From Bacteroidota bacterium (GTDB lineage Bacteria > Bacteroidota > Bacteroidia > Cytophagales > UBA9547): 49,123 nucleotides of DNA. The DNA lies in contig RDZG01000086.1 of assembly GCA_004293915.1 (NCBI GenBank), positions 1-49,123 on the forward strand. The letters run 5' to 3'. The notes under the pieces are model-generated. The model saw only the letters and a program-made list of their open reading frames with translations, did no database searches and was not told the DNA's origin. Shown piece after piece: positions 17,443-26,989 of the stretch (positions within the stretch are counted from its first letter, which is position 1; the number at the start of each line of letters is the position of its first letter). The position numbers and the translations under genes were made by a program.

Positions 17443-17735
17443 GATTTAAAGTATTTATGAAATTGATGTCCAATTAATGCTCCAAATAATTGAATTGAGC
17501 GTGATTTCAAAAAAATATTCTTATATCATTTACAAATCCCAAAACCGATTTTTTTTATCAATTTATATTGCATAGTGCTGTTGGAATTCTGAATTTCAAG
17601 GTTTTGTTGATGATAATAAGTAGTGAAATGCAACAAAGTTTGCAACTGTGCATTTAATAAAACAACTTTGTAAAAATATAAATTCTAATTATCTAGTTAT
17701 TTTGTCATAAGCATTTCGATGTTTGCTTAATCGGC
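17443..17735. other. Gene-free spacer before the right 28-bp repeat
   Basis: No open frame worth reporting lies in these 293 bases. They hold a short inverted repeat, ACAAAGTT (17633-17640) and AACTTTGT (17664-17671). Immediately before the repeat copy, the bases TTTGCTTAATCGG resemble the lptF/G sequence TTTAGCTCAATCGG just upstream of the left copy. The right copy may therefore be the end of a longer, decayed stretch of that gene. Confidence 0.45.
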
Positions 17736-17763
17736 ATTGGCGAATTCCAAAATAATTAATTAT
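17736..17763. repeat. 28-bp direct repeat, right copy
   Basis: This is an exact copy of 9959-9986 (the lptF/G 3' end plus 8 bases), ending 7 bases before the ATG of the HAD phosphatase gene. Here it has no coding role. It suggests that the permease and the phosphatase were once adjacent. Confidence 0.95.
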
Positions 17764-17770
17764 AAAAAGT

Positions 17771-18441
17771 ATGTCAAAATCAATATTTATTCCAGATATA
17801 GCAGCAAAAGTTGCTAAAATTTTTCAAGATAATGGGGGACAATTTATTACTCCAGCCAAAGAAATTGCTGAAAAAGTTTCTAAAATTTCGTGTTTTGTAT
17901 TCGATTGGGATGGTGTTTTTAATACTGGTCGAAAAGGTGCAGAGAAAACGAGCGATTTTGCCGAACCCGACACTATGGCTTTGCATATTATTCGCTATGC
18001 CTATTGGCGAAAACATGGGGTGCTGCCAATTGTTGCCATAATCACTGGTGTAGATAATGAATCTGCTTATAAACTTGCACAAAGAGATCATCTGACACAT
18101 GTTTTTGCTGGTTTTAAAGACAAAACTGAGCCTTTGAAAACATTGCAACTGTTTTTGATGATATTATTGATTATCCCTTGGCTGTTGGTGCCGAACTTCG
18201 GTTTATGGTTCGCAGAAATGCAAGTCCACTTTTTATGGATTATTTTAAAGAAAACAAACTGTGTGATTACATAACATACTCACAACAACCCGATTATCCT
18301 GTGCGAGAAATTGCAGAATTAATCATTGGTTTAGGTGGAAAATATGACGATATGTTGATTTCTAGATTCAAAGAGAAAGAACAATATATGCAATTTTGGA
18401 ATACGCGTCAAGCAGTAGAAACTAAAATAGATAAGGCATAA
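17771..18441 (+). pseudogene. KdsC-like HAD phosphatase, internal deletion with frameshift
   Basis: The first frame starts at 17771 with a 38-residue extension. It then has the HAD motif I FDWDGVFN (Asp45, Asp47), AIITGVDNESAYKLAQRDH, and FKDKTEPLKTL. After KTLQ it runs into unrelated hydrophobic sequence and stops at 18274. Another frame resumes the family with VFDDIIDYPLAVGAELRFMV, SPLFMDYFKENKLCDYIT and REIAELIIGLGG, up to 18441. About 14 residues of the usual sequence before FDDI (containing the motif III region) are missing. Intact relatives remove phosphate from KDO-8-phosphate or a similar sugar phosphate. If the break is real, activity should be lost. Confidence 0.82.
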
Positions 18442-18487
18442 GTTGTTTATTATATCTCAAAATATAGTAAGAAAATAGAATTATATT

Positions 18488-19513
18488 TCAATTAAAAACA
18501 TTACCAACTATTGAATAAATTTCAAGTTTTGGAAATTTTATAGCTAGTTTGTCGGCAATGATTTTACTTTTATTGCCTGAGTTACAAACCAAATAAATAG
18601 GTTCTTGTGTTGAGATTTTTGTTTCTTGATTTTCAAAATCTGAAAACGGAACATTAAGGCCTCCTAAATTATGTTGTAAAAATTCGTGTTTTTCTCTAAC
18701 ATCAATCAAATTAATATTTGGATTTGAAAAAAGTAGGTCTTTAAAATCTTGGGAATCAATTAAATGAATGTTTTTTGTTTTTATAGATTGATTTGAGTAA
18801 GAAAAAACAAAATACGCTAAAGTTAAACTATTAAAAGTTAAGGTTTTCCCTACCAAAGAATCCCCAATTTCTAATATCAATTTCAAAACTTCATTGGCTT
18901 GAAAAAGTCCAATTATGCCACAAAGTGTATTTAAAACTCCTAAAGTAGTACAAGTTGGAATAGTTTCTTGGTCGGGCTTATTTGGAAAAAGTGTTCGAAG
19001 CGAATGATTGTGTTTGAAATCAAATACGGTTACTTGTCCTTCAAATTTATAAATCGAGGCAAATACCAATGGCTTTTTTTCTTTTTCACAAGCATCATTT
19101 AATGTATATCTAGTATCAAAATTATCAGTACAATCAACAATTATATCAAACTGATTTATAATTGATTGTACATTATCATTCGTAATAAAATTACTAAAAA
19201 CTATTATTTGGTTTGATTTATTAAAGTTTTCTATTTTCGATTTAGCAGCTAGTGTTTTTTGTTTGCCAACATCATCTATAGTATATAATATCTGTCGAGG
19301 AATATTAGATATTTCAACTATATCTCCATCTGCAATGCCAATTTTCCCAACTCCTGTAGCAGCCAAATATTGCAAAACAGGGCAACCTAAACCTCCTGCT
19401 CCAACCACTAAAACCGAAGCATTTTTAAGTTTTTGCTGACCTAAATCGCCAATTTCAGCCAGATTTATTTGGCGAGCATATTGTTTTTGTTCTATTTCTG
19501 AAAGTTTTTGCAA
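18488..19513 (-). CDS. ThiF/MoeB-family adenylyltransferase fused to a rhodanese domain
   Basis: This 341-residue protein has an N-terminal E1-like domain with the ATP loop VVGAGGLGCPVLQYLAA (about 36-52), DCTDNFDTRYTLND, and IPTCTTLGVLN. A C-terminal rhodanese domain carries the active-site loop VCNSGNKS (Cys310). It would adenylate the C-terminal Gly of a ThiS/MoaD-like protein and supply sulfur for thiamin or molybdopterin synthesis. The paired zinc cysteines of E. coli MoeB are absent, a known variant. The start is a TTG at 19513, right after an in-frame stop, with no ATG available. No sulfur-carrier gene is nearby. Confidence 0.88.
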   Translation of the reverse strand: MQKLSEIEQKQYARQINLAEIGDLGQQKLKNASVLVVGAGGLGCPVLQYLAATGVGKIGIADGDIVEISNIPRQILYTIDDVGKQKTLAAKSKIENFNKSNQIIVFSNFITNDNVQSIINQFDIIVDCTDNFDTRYTLNDACEKEKKPLVFASIYKFEGQVTVFDFKHNHSLRTLFPNKPDQETIPTCTTLGVLNTLCGIIGLFQANEVLKLILEIGDSLVGKTLTFNSLTLAYFVFSYSNQSIKTKNIHLIDSQDFKDLLFSNPNINLIDVREKHEFLQHNLGGLNVPFSDFENQETKISTQEPIYLVCNSGNKSKIIADKLAIKFPKLEIYSIVGNVFN

Positions 19514-19664
19514 GGTTTAATTTAGATAGATGATTATACATAAAGATTTATATAAGCCATAAAATTATAATTTTTAACTAAATATTAACCACATATTATA
19601 ATTTCAATTAAGCTATTATAGTACTATTTTATCTTGAAATATTATTATTTTTGATTTTAATTTT

Positions 19665-19672
19665 TACTTTTG
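19665..19672 (+). promoter_or_regulatory. -7 element upstream of the PQQ dehydrogenase gene
   Basis: TACTTTTG matches TAnnTTTG and ends 17 bases before the ATG at 19690. The 176-bp divergent spacer to the ThiF gene is very AT-rich and shows no other clear site. Confidence 0.45.
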
Positions 19673-19689
19673 TGTAAATTAAATTTTTA

Positions 19690-22311
19690 ATGACAAAATA
19701 CACACTAATTTTTATATTTTTTATATATTTTATTTCTTGTACAAATAAGAAAATTGATTTTGAATCATCGAGATTAGAAAAACAAACTTTGTGCGAAACG
19801 CTGGAAGACCCCATGGAAATAGCTGTCTCTAAAGATGGATTTGTATTTATCATTGAAAGAAAAGGAAAAATAAAATTATATAACCCAATTAAAAAAAACA
19901 CGAAAACTATTGGAAAAATTGAGGTGGATTTAGGACATGAAGATGGTTTACTAGGTTTGACCTTAGATCCTGATTTTGAATTAAACGGTTGGATTTATTT
20001 GCTTTATACCCCAGTCCCTCATCAGGTTCAGCGAGTTTCAAGGTTTTATTTTAATGGAGATATAGTTGAGTTAGCATCTGAAAGGGTTGTTATTGAATTT
20101 CCAATTGTTCCAGAAAGACATCAGGGTGGAAGCTTAGCTTTCGATTCAAATCGCAATTTATTTATTTCAACAGGCGAAAACACCATTCCGACTGGCATTA
20201 ATGGGTATGCTCCAATAGACGAAAGAAAAGGTTTTGAACGTAGCGATGCACAACGTAGTGCTGGCAATACAAACGACTTAAGAGGGAAAATATTACGTAT
20301 TCGTCCCGAAAAAAATGGTGGTTATACAATCCCAAAAGGTAATTTTAAAGAAAAATATAATTTAAAATTGGCTCGACCAGAAATTTATATTATGGGTTGT
20401 AGAAATCCTTTTCGCATCGCTGTTGATAAAAAAACGAATACTTTATTTTGGGGAGAAATTGGTCCAGATGCTGGTAGTGATAGTGAAAAAGGTCCAAAAG
20501 GACATGATGAAATTAATCGGGCTAGCGAATCGGGATTTTATGGTTGGCCTTATTTTATTGGAAACAACAAAGCCTACTCAAGGGTTGATTTTGAAACAGA
20601 TGCAGTTGTAAGTATTTTTGATACACTTCATCCTCAAAACAATTCTCCAAACAATACAGGTGATATTCTTTTGCCAAAACCTCAAAATGCCTTGATTTGG
20701 TATCCTTATGATGCTTCTAAAGAATTTCCTGTTTTGGGAAAAGGCGGACGCTCCGCTATGGCTGGTATGATTTATCACAGAAGTTTGCATAAACAAAACG
20801 AAAATATGTTGCCCGATTTTTTTGAAAATAAACTTTTTATTATGGATTGGATGCGAAATTGGATAATGACAGTTGAGCTTTCTGATGATGGTAAACTAAA
20901 AAGCATTTCCCCATTTATGCCTGAAATTTCTTTTAAAAGACCTATGGATATGGCTTTGGGTAATGATGGTTGTATGTATTTGTTGGAATATGGAGAAAAT
21001 TGGTTTGGTAACACTAATGGAACATTGAGTAAGATTATCTATAATAGAAATAACAGAAATCCTACGATTAAAAGCAATGTTTTTCCTACTCAAGGCGGAT
21101 TGCCTTTGGCTATAAATTGTTCATCAAAGGGTACTTATGATTTGGATGGCGATAGTTTAACTTACAAATGGAGCATTTCCTCCAAAAATAATCCAAAAAA
21201 TATGATTGAAATATCAAATTTAAAAAATCCAGTTTTTAATTTAAAAGAGGCTGGAGAGTATGAAATAAAACTGTCCGTTTCTGATTCAAAACAAATTTCT
21301 TGTGCTGAAACCAAAATAGTAAATGCTGGAAATACTGCACCTGATTTAAAATTAAAAATTTCTAATAATAAAACCTTTTATTGGAATAACAGAACCATTA
21401 ACTTCACTTCAACAGTTTCTGATCTTGAAGATGGGACTTCAATTTCTCCGATAAAAAGTATTGAAGCTGTACATATTTCAAAGATAAATTCAGAATTGGA
21501 ATATAATAATGCTTACAACAGAGGTAAAATTTTAGTTGAAAATAGTGATTGCAAATCCTGTCATGCTATCAATCAAAAATCAGTTGGTCCAACTTTTTTG
21601 ACAATAAGTAATACATACCAAGAAAACGATTTGACGATTACAAATTTAAGTCAGAAAATCCTTAATGGAGGAAGTGGAGTTTGGGGCAACTCTCCCATGA
21701 GTGCACATCCTCAACTAAGTCAAGACCAAGCCAAATTAATGGTAAGATATATTTTATCGCTTAAAAATAGCCAAAATCAACCAAATATCGAATTAAAAAA
21801 CGGTACAGTTGTGCTTCCCAAAAATATAGAAAACGATGCAAACACATTTATTAAATTTAAAGCGTCCTATACCGACAAAGGCTCAAATGGAATGCCTTCT
21901 ATAAGCAATAAAGATAGTATCATGCTTAAAAATCCAACTGTTCAAGCACTTAATTATAGCACCTCTGGCGATATTATTGAAACAAACGGACTAGCACGTT
22001 TGCCATTTCCAAACTCATTTATTAGTTTTAAAAATGTAGATTTAACTCAGGTAACATTTATAAATATTGAATATGGTTACGATTTTTATGTCCCTAATTG
22101 TTGGGTTGAAATTCATGCAGATACTCCTTATGGGAAACTTATAGGTAAAATTGAAATGAAAAAAATTGGTACAAACGAAAAATTCGGGTTAGATAAAATT
22201 TCAATAACACCCACAAACGAAATGAAAGATATTTTTATCGTTTATCAACCAGCCTTAAATTTACATGCTCCAATAAATATTAAAACTTTAACTTTTAAAT
22301 TCAACAAATAA
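19690..22311 (+). CDS. PQQ-dependent sugar dehydrogenase - PKD - cytochrome c - carbohydrate-binding lipoprotein
   Basis: This protein has 873 residues. A lipoprotein signal (MTKYTLIFIFFIYFISC) precedes a glucose/sorbosone-dehydrogenase-type propeller (about 30-455: HQGGSLAFDSNRNLFISTGEN, GCRNPFRIAVD). A PKD-like domain follows (about 460-560). Next is a class I cytochrome c (about 605-700) with haem motif CKSCH (Cys621, Cys624, His625) and a likely Met670 ligand. The C-terminal segment (about 770-873) resembles CBM6. It would oxidise a sugar in the periplasm or at the surface and pass electrons to its own haem. The GH2 gene starts 13 bases later, so the two likely form one transcript. Confidence 0.88.
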   Translation: MTKYTLIFIFFIYFISCTNKKIDFESSRLEKQTLCETLEDPMEIAVSKDGFVFIIERKGKIKLYNPIKKNTKTIGKIEVDLGHEDGLLGLTLDPDFELNGWIYLLYTPVPHQVQRVSRFYFNGDIVELASERVVIEFPIVPERHQGGSLAFDSNRNLFISTGENTIPTGINGYAPIDERKGFERSDAQRSAGNTNDLRGKILRIRPEKNGGYTIPKGNFKEKYNLKLARPEIYIMGCRNPFRIAVDKKTNTLFWGEIGPDAGSDSEKGPKGHDEINRASESGFYGWPYFIGNNKAYSRVDFETDAVVSIFDTLHPQNNSPNNTGDILLPKPQNALIWYPYDASKEFPVLGKGGRSAMAGMIYHRSLHKQNENMLPDFFENKLFIMDWMRNWIMTVELSDDGKLKSISPFMPEISFKRPMDMALGNDGCMYLLEYGENWFGNTNGTLSKIIYNRNNRNPTIKSNVFPTQGGLPLAINCSSKGTYDLDGDSLTYKWSISSKNNPKNMIEISNLKNPVFNLKEAGEYEIKLSVSDSKQISCAETKIVNAGNTAPDLKLKISNNKTFYWNNRTINFTSTVSDLEDGTSISPIKSIEAVHISKINSELEYNNAYNRGKILVENSDCKSCHAINQKSVGPTFLTISNTYQENDLTITNLSQKILNGGSGVWGNSPMSAHPQLSQDQAKLMVRYILSLKNSQNQPNIELKNGTVVLPKNIENDANTFIKFKASYTDKGSNGMPSISNKDSIMLKNPTVQALNYSTSGDIIETNGLARLPFPNSFISFKNVDLTQVTFINIEYGYDFYVPNCWVEIHADTPYGKLIGKIEMKKIGTNEKFGLDKISITPTNEMKDIFIVYQPALNLHAPINIKTLTFKFNK

Positions 22312-22324
22312 ACAACCAACAAAA

Positions 22325-24640
22325 ATGAAAAAACACATCTTATTGTTCATTATTTTAGCTGTACAATCTATGGCACAAAACACTATTCCTGTAAAATGGA
22401 CTATTGGCTATCATCCTACCTTAAATGATAAACCTGCGAATTATTACCCTTCTACAGTGCCTGGTGCTCCACAACTCGATATTATGTTGGCAGAAAAATA
22501 CAAACAACCTATTTGGTATGCAGATAATGTAAAGCAGTTTTTATGGATGGAAAAAACTTATTTTACCTATAAAACAAATTTTAAAAAACCTGCCTTAAAA
22601 CAAGGACAAACATTGAATTTTCATTCAAAAGGTATTGATTATGAGTTTATTATTACTTTAAATGGCGAAAAAATATGGGATCAAGAAGGAATGTTTAGAT
22701 ATGTAAACCTTGATTTGACTTCAAAATTAAAAGATGAAAATGAGTTTAAAATTACTATTTTTCCACCCAAAATGGCTGGCTCTGACAGACCCAAAGATGA
22801 GTTAAACGTAAATGGTTTTTTTAGAGATAATGCCCGAACAAGTGTAAAACCTCCTATGAGTTATGGTTGGGACTGGCATCCACGTTTGATTAGTCGTGGA
22901 ATTTGGGACGAAACTTATTTTGAAATCAAAAATCAATCTTTTCTTGAGCAAACAGAAGTACGTTATACCCTCGACTCTGCATTGAAAAATGCTAAATTGA
23001 ATTTAATTATTGATGGAAAAAATCTAACAAATGGTAGCTATAATTGGGTATTAAAAAATCCTAATGGCACTGCGGTTATTTCTAAAAGTGGAAAATTAGA
23101 CAAAGATGTTTTTATGCTTTCAGAAAATCTATCTAATGTTTCGCTTTGGTGGCCAAATGGATATGGAAAACCCGAACTTTATACAAGCATTGTTGAAATA
23201 AAATCAGCTGATGGCACTTTAATTGGCACTCAAACCAAGAAAATTGGGTTTAAACGCTCGAAAATGGTGATGGGAGAAGGAACATGGATTGAACCAACCA
23301 TTTTTCCAAAATCAAGAAGTGTGGCTCCTGCAACTTTAGAAATTAACGGAAAAGTAATATTTGCAAAAGGTAGCAACTGGGTGCCAAATGAACTATTTCC
23401 AGGTATTCAAAACCGTGATAATTATGAGCCTTATGTTAAAATGGCAAAAGAGGCAAACTTTAATATTTTACGTTCGTGGGGTGGACAAATCATTAATAAA
23501 GAGTCTTTTTTTGATTTATGTGATGAGTATGGTTTATTGGTTTGGCAAGAATTTCCACTCACAGGAACGAACTATCCTGATGAGGAAAATTTCTTAAAAG
23601 TACTCGATTTAGAAGCTGATGCGATTATAAAAAGAGTGCGACAACATGCTTGTTTGGCATTTTGGAGTGGCGGAAACGAGCTTTTTAACGAATGGAGTGG
23701 TATGACAGAGCAATCTCATGCCATGCGATTATTGAATATGAAATGTTACCAATTAGACAAAAATATCCCTTTTATTTTTACAAGTCCATTGATGGGAATG
23801 GGACACGGGCATTATGTTTTTAGAGAAGAAAAAAATGGGGGAGAGGTATTTCAATGGATGCCTAAAGGCAAAAATAAATATACCGCTTATCCAGAATTTG
23901 GCGTACCTTCAGTGGCAAGTGTAGAAGAGTTGAAAAAATTTATTCCTGCCAATGAATTATTTCCTCCAAAACCTGGCACTAATTGGGAAACACATCATGC
24001 TTATGGCGTTTGGGGAATAAACCGTTGGATTGAATTACCGTTTTTAGAAGAATATTTTGGAAAGATAAATTCGCTTGAAGAATTAGTTTCTTATAGTCAA
24101 TTAACACAATGCGAGGGCTATAAATGTATATTTGAAGAAGCAAGAAGGCAAAAACCGTTTTGTGGAATGGCAGTAAACTGGTGTTTCCAAGAACCTTGGC
24201 CTTGTGCCGCCAATAATTCACTTATAACTTGGCCCGGTAAGAAAAAACCAAGCTTCGAAGCCGTAAAAAAAGCCTGTCGTCCAACTTTAGCAAGTGCCCG
24301 ATTTCAAAAATTTAGATACGACCCAGGAGAAATATTTGCCTGCGATTTGTATATGCTCAACGATAGCTACGAAAAATTGCCACCAATGAAAGTGATTGTA
24401 AAAATCCAATATGATGGAAATAAAGAAAATACATTTCTTACTTGGGACTTCCCTGGCAGCGATGAAAACAAAAATTATGAAGGACCAACAGCCAAAATTC
24501 CGCTACCTAAAATAACTTCGCCTTTCTTTAAAATAATAATAGAAGTTCCATCAAAACCAGAATATAACTCAGAATATACATTCATTTACAAAGGTTCAAA
24601 AGGCAGCAAAGTCAAATATTTGAATGGCGTAACAGAATAA
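22325..24640 (+). CDS. GH2-family glycosidase, beta-mannosidase-like
   Basis: This 771-residue protein has a short Sec signal (MKKHILLFIILAVQSMAQ). The GH2 layout is an N-terminal sugar-binding jellyroll (about 20-200: SYGWDWHPRLISRGIWDE), an Ig-like domain (about 205-315: LWWPNGYGKPELY) and a TIM barrel. The likely acid/base is Glu452 in FWSGGNELFNEW. The probable nucleophile is Glu524 in AYPEFGVPS. The DWHP and WPNGYG motifs favour exo-beta-mannosidase over galactosidase or glucuronidase. It acts in the periplasm on mannose-containing oligosaccharides and is co-transcribed with the upstream PQQ dehydrogenase. Confidence 0.88.
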   Translation: MKKHILLFIILAVQSMAQNTIPVKWTIGYHPTLNDKPANYYPSTVPGAPQLDIMLAEKYKQPIWYADNVKQFLWMEKTYFTYKTNFKKPALKQGQTLNFHSKGIDYEFIITLNGEKIWDQEGMFRYVNLDLTSKLKDENEFKITIFPPKMAGSDRPKDELNVNGFFRDNARTSVKPPMSYGWDWHPRLISRGIWDETYFEIKNQSFLEQTEVRYTLDSALKNAKLNLIIDGKNLTNGSYNWVLKNPNGTAVISKSGKLDKDVFMLSENLSNVSLWWPNGYGKPELYTSIVEIKSADGTLIGTQTKKIGFKRSKMVMGEGTWIEPTIFPKSRSVAPATLEINGKVIFAKGSNWVPNELFPGIQNRDNYEPYVKMAKEANFNILRSWGGQIINKESFFDLCDEYGLLVWQEFPLTGTNYPDEENFLKVLDLEADAIIKRVRQHACLAFWSGGNELFNEWSGMTEQSHAMRLLNMKCYQLDKNIPFIFTSPLMGMGHGHYVFREEKNGGEVFQWMPKGKNKYTAYPEFGVPSVASVEELKKFIPANELFPPKPGTNWETHHAYGVWGINRWIELPFLEEYFGKINSLEELVSYSQLTQCEGYKCIFEEARRQKPFCGMAVNWCFQEPWPCAANNSLITWPGKKKPSFEAVKKACRPTLASARFQKFRYDPGEIFACDLYMLNDSYEKLPPMKVIVKIQYDGNKENTFLTWDFPGSDENKNYEGPTAKIPLPKITSPFFKIIIEVPSKPEYNSEYTFIYKGSKGSKVKYLNGVTE

Positions 24641-24660
24641 CTTTGAGGTATTTTATACAA

Positions 24661-24762
24661 AAATTACGCAATAGGAAAAAATGTGTATTTTTTACTGTTA
24701 GTTCCCTTACCTTTGGATAGGATTAAAAGTAAAGTTAATAAAAACTTTCTAATGCGTAATTT
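24661..24762. repeat. Inverted repeat in the convergent intergenic region
   Basis: AAATTACGCA (24661-24670) is repeated inverted as TGCGTAATTT (24753-24762). A smaller hairpin lies inside: AAAGTT (24731-24736) pairing with AACTTT (24743-24748). The whole sits between the converging GH2 and esterase genes. It could serve as a terminator for both or be the footprint of a small element. Confidence 0.5.
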
Positions 24763-24766
24763 GAAT

Positions 24767-26989
24767 TTATTCCTCTTCCAAAGGTTCTAATTGTTTTCCT
24801 AGAATGAGTTCTTTTACTTCACCTTCATATTCTTTTTTACCATTCCAAATCACTTGTACTATTCCAGTCATTTGAAGTCCACCGTCACCAAGGTTGATTT
24901 TTAGTCCATTTGTTCCTTTGCTTTCAATTTTCACGGTTTGACCTTCTATGCTACAATCAAATGTGGGCAAAGCTGATAGTGCTTCTTCTCTTTTCATTGA
25001 AATTCCCCAAACTCCAAGGTGTTCGTTCTTATCGGCTGTAAAAGAAAACTGATTGGGTCTTTTTCTAGTAAAATTCATCATCCAATTTAGTCCCATCTCC
25101 TGAGCAGTTTCGGGATAATTATGATACATTCCCTTTGTAGTTTTCACTTCTGGTTTATTTCCATATTTCTCTAATTCTTTTTGCATCAAAGGCAGCTCTG
25201 CAAAAAGCCCATCTTTATCTCCACACCAAATAAAAACGGGTGTGTTTTTAAGATTATTACCTAAGCTTGCAGCAGATCGTTCGCTCCAAAGCCCTCCTGC
25301 AAATATGCCAATGGCTGCCCACAAATCTGGAGTTCTAATTCCTACAGACCATGAGCCTCCTCCTCCCATCGAAAAACCATATAAATATCTTTTGTTTTCA
25401 TCGATCTTGAAAATTTTATGTACATCATTATACGCTTCAAAAATATCTATTTCACCAATGCCTACATACGAAGAATTTCCTCGTCCGAATGGTGCTACAT
25501 GATAGCCAATCCCTTGTTGTTGCATATACGATTTGGCAGAAGTGTAGCCAAACAAATCTAGGCTAGAAGTAGAAGAACCTAGTTGAGATTTCAAAGTAGA
25601 TAGTGCATTGGGATTTCCTGAACCGTGGAGCTCAAAAAACAGGGGATAAGTTGCCTTAATGTCCCAATTCTTAGGTAAGTCTAGCGAATAATATTGTAGT
25701 GTATTGTCTTTTCTAGAAATGAAAGCCATGGTTAAGGTACGCTCGTTGCTGAGATAACTTTCCCACTTTCCTGCGTCAGATTTCAGCCCTTCGTTGATAT
25801 CAAAAATGTACTTGTAAATTTCTTTTTTGGTTCTAAAATTGGATTTGTAGAGTCCCATTTTAGCCCATTCTGTTTGAACCAATGCCTTTACTGAATTCAA
25901 ATGCCTATCAAATAATTGATGATTATTGGGAACGGCTATCAAGCTGTCTATTCTAGTATTAAAATCAGAAATAGTAAAATCTGGAATCGCCAAAAATGAA
26001 GTCTGCTTACCTACTATTTCTTTCTTGGCATTGGTTATGAAAGCCTCGAAAGTAAGTGGGTTGGTCAATTTCTTAGGAAATAATTTGACAGAATACCTTT
26101 TTGCAATTAAGTTTTGAGCGCTTGGTACTACAATTTGGGTTTCAGCATTTTCACATTTTGCGGTTAATGTGGTATTAAGCATAGTTGCAGTAGAAAAACA
26201 TATTTCTGCATATTCTCCCACCTTCCAAATCATCTGATTTAGATTATATGAATTGGTGAATTCATTTAAAGGGTTACTGATTTTTAGTCTTTGAAATAAG
26301 CCCGGTGTTGCATTGCCACCCGCACCAGCTCCCCAAGAAATTCTGTTTTGTTCTTTTGTAGACTCATCGGTATCGTTTACCTGAATTGCAAAACCCATTT
26401 TGGAATAGGTTCCCGGAATGAGTTTTAGCTCCGTAAAAGGGATTGCTATTTCGTAAATAGTGAGTTTTTTAGTCTCTTGTCTTTCTATTTTAATTAATTT
26501 TTTATTTAAAGGGGTTGAGACAAAATTACCTCCCAAAAACCAAGCAAACACTTCTGGTCCATTTTTGCCTATGGCTAGTCCAATACCTGCATCATTGCCG
26601 ACCATTCCAGGAGTTTCTTTAGGCATATCACCAGCTCCGTCTCCTTCTACATCTATGCCTATTTGAATGGCATCTCCATTCCAGATGTCGCCTAATTCTT
26701 TGTTGTTGATGTGTTGGTCATCTTTTACCACTACTTTAATGAGTAAATCATTTTGCGTCATGGCAAGCCAACCTTTGGCGAAAAGCTCAGATTTGGGGTC
26801 TTGAATCTGGAAAGTTGGTTTTAATTTTTTCCAAGAATTATCATTTGGCTTTAACCAAGGCAATACTGTTAAATTTTCTCGATCTACTAGTTCATCTATT
26901 TGTAAAATAAACGCTTCATTTTCTATTTTCTGAGCCGAAACTCTAAAAAGACTAAGGAGAACAAGTGTAGAAAGTAGTAATTTTTTCAT
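24767..26989 (-). CDS. CBM9-like domain fused to an alpha/beta-hydrolase esterase
   Basis: This secreted protein has 740 residues and a Sec signal (MKKLLLSTLVLLSLFRVSAQ). Residues about 25-240 resemble the family 9 carbohydrate-binding fold (GDIWNGDAIQIGID, IAIPFTELKLIPGT). Residues about 430-660 form an esterase of the PHB-depolymerase/feruloyl-esterase type with the nucleophile elbow GFSMGGGGSW (Ser540), a likely acid in CGDKDGL and a His in GMYHNYPE. It probably removes ester-linked groups from a plant-type polysaccharide. It converges on the GH2 gene, fitting a common carbohydrate locus, although SusC/SusD genes are absent here. Confidence 0.8.
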   Translation of the reverse strand: MKKLLLSTLVLLSLFRVSAQKIENEAFILQIDELVDRENLTVLPWLKPNDNSWKKLKPTFQIQDPKSELFAKGWLAMTQNDLLIKVVVKDDQHINNKELGDIWNGDAIQIGIDVEGDGAGDMPKETPGMVGNDAGIGLAIGKNGPEVFAWFLGGNFVSTPLNKKLIKIERQETKKLTIYEIAIPFTELKLIPGTYSKMGFAIQVNDTDESTKEQNRISWGAGAGGNATPGLFQRLKISNPLNEFTNSYNLNQMIWKVGEYAEICFSTATMLNTTLTAKCENAETQIVVPSAQNLIAKRYSVKLFPKKLTNPLTFEAFITNAKKEIVGKQTSFLAIPDFTISDFNTRIDSLIAVPNNHQLFDRHLNSVKALVQTEWAKMGLYKSNFRTKKEIYKYIFDINEGLKSDAGKWESYLSNERTLTMAFISRKDNTLQYYSLDLPKNWDIKATYPLFFELHGSGNPNALSTLKSQLGSSTSSLDLFGYTSAKSYMQQQGIGYHVAPFGRGNSSYVGIGEIDIFEAYNDVHKIFKIDENKRYLYGFSMGGGGSWSVGIRTPDLWAAIGIFAGGLWSERSAASLGNNLKNTPVFIWCGDKDGLFAELPLMQKELEKYGNKPEVKTTKGMYHNYPETAQEMGLNWMMNFTRKRPNQFSFTADKNEHLGVWGISMKREEALSALPTFDCSIEGQTVKIESKGTNGLKINLGDGGLQMTGIVQVIWNGKKEYEGEVKELILGKQLEPLEEE

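Noticed and set aside
9987-17735. Composite transposon or insertion sequence explaining the bracketed block
   Set aside because: No transposase gene and no terminal inverted repeats were found; the 28-bp direct repeat is a gene end, not an IS end.
17780-18148. Minus-strand open frame of 122 codons opposite the phosphatase
   Set aside because: The plus strand has the HAD motifs; the antisense product has no recognisable feature.
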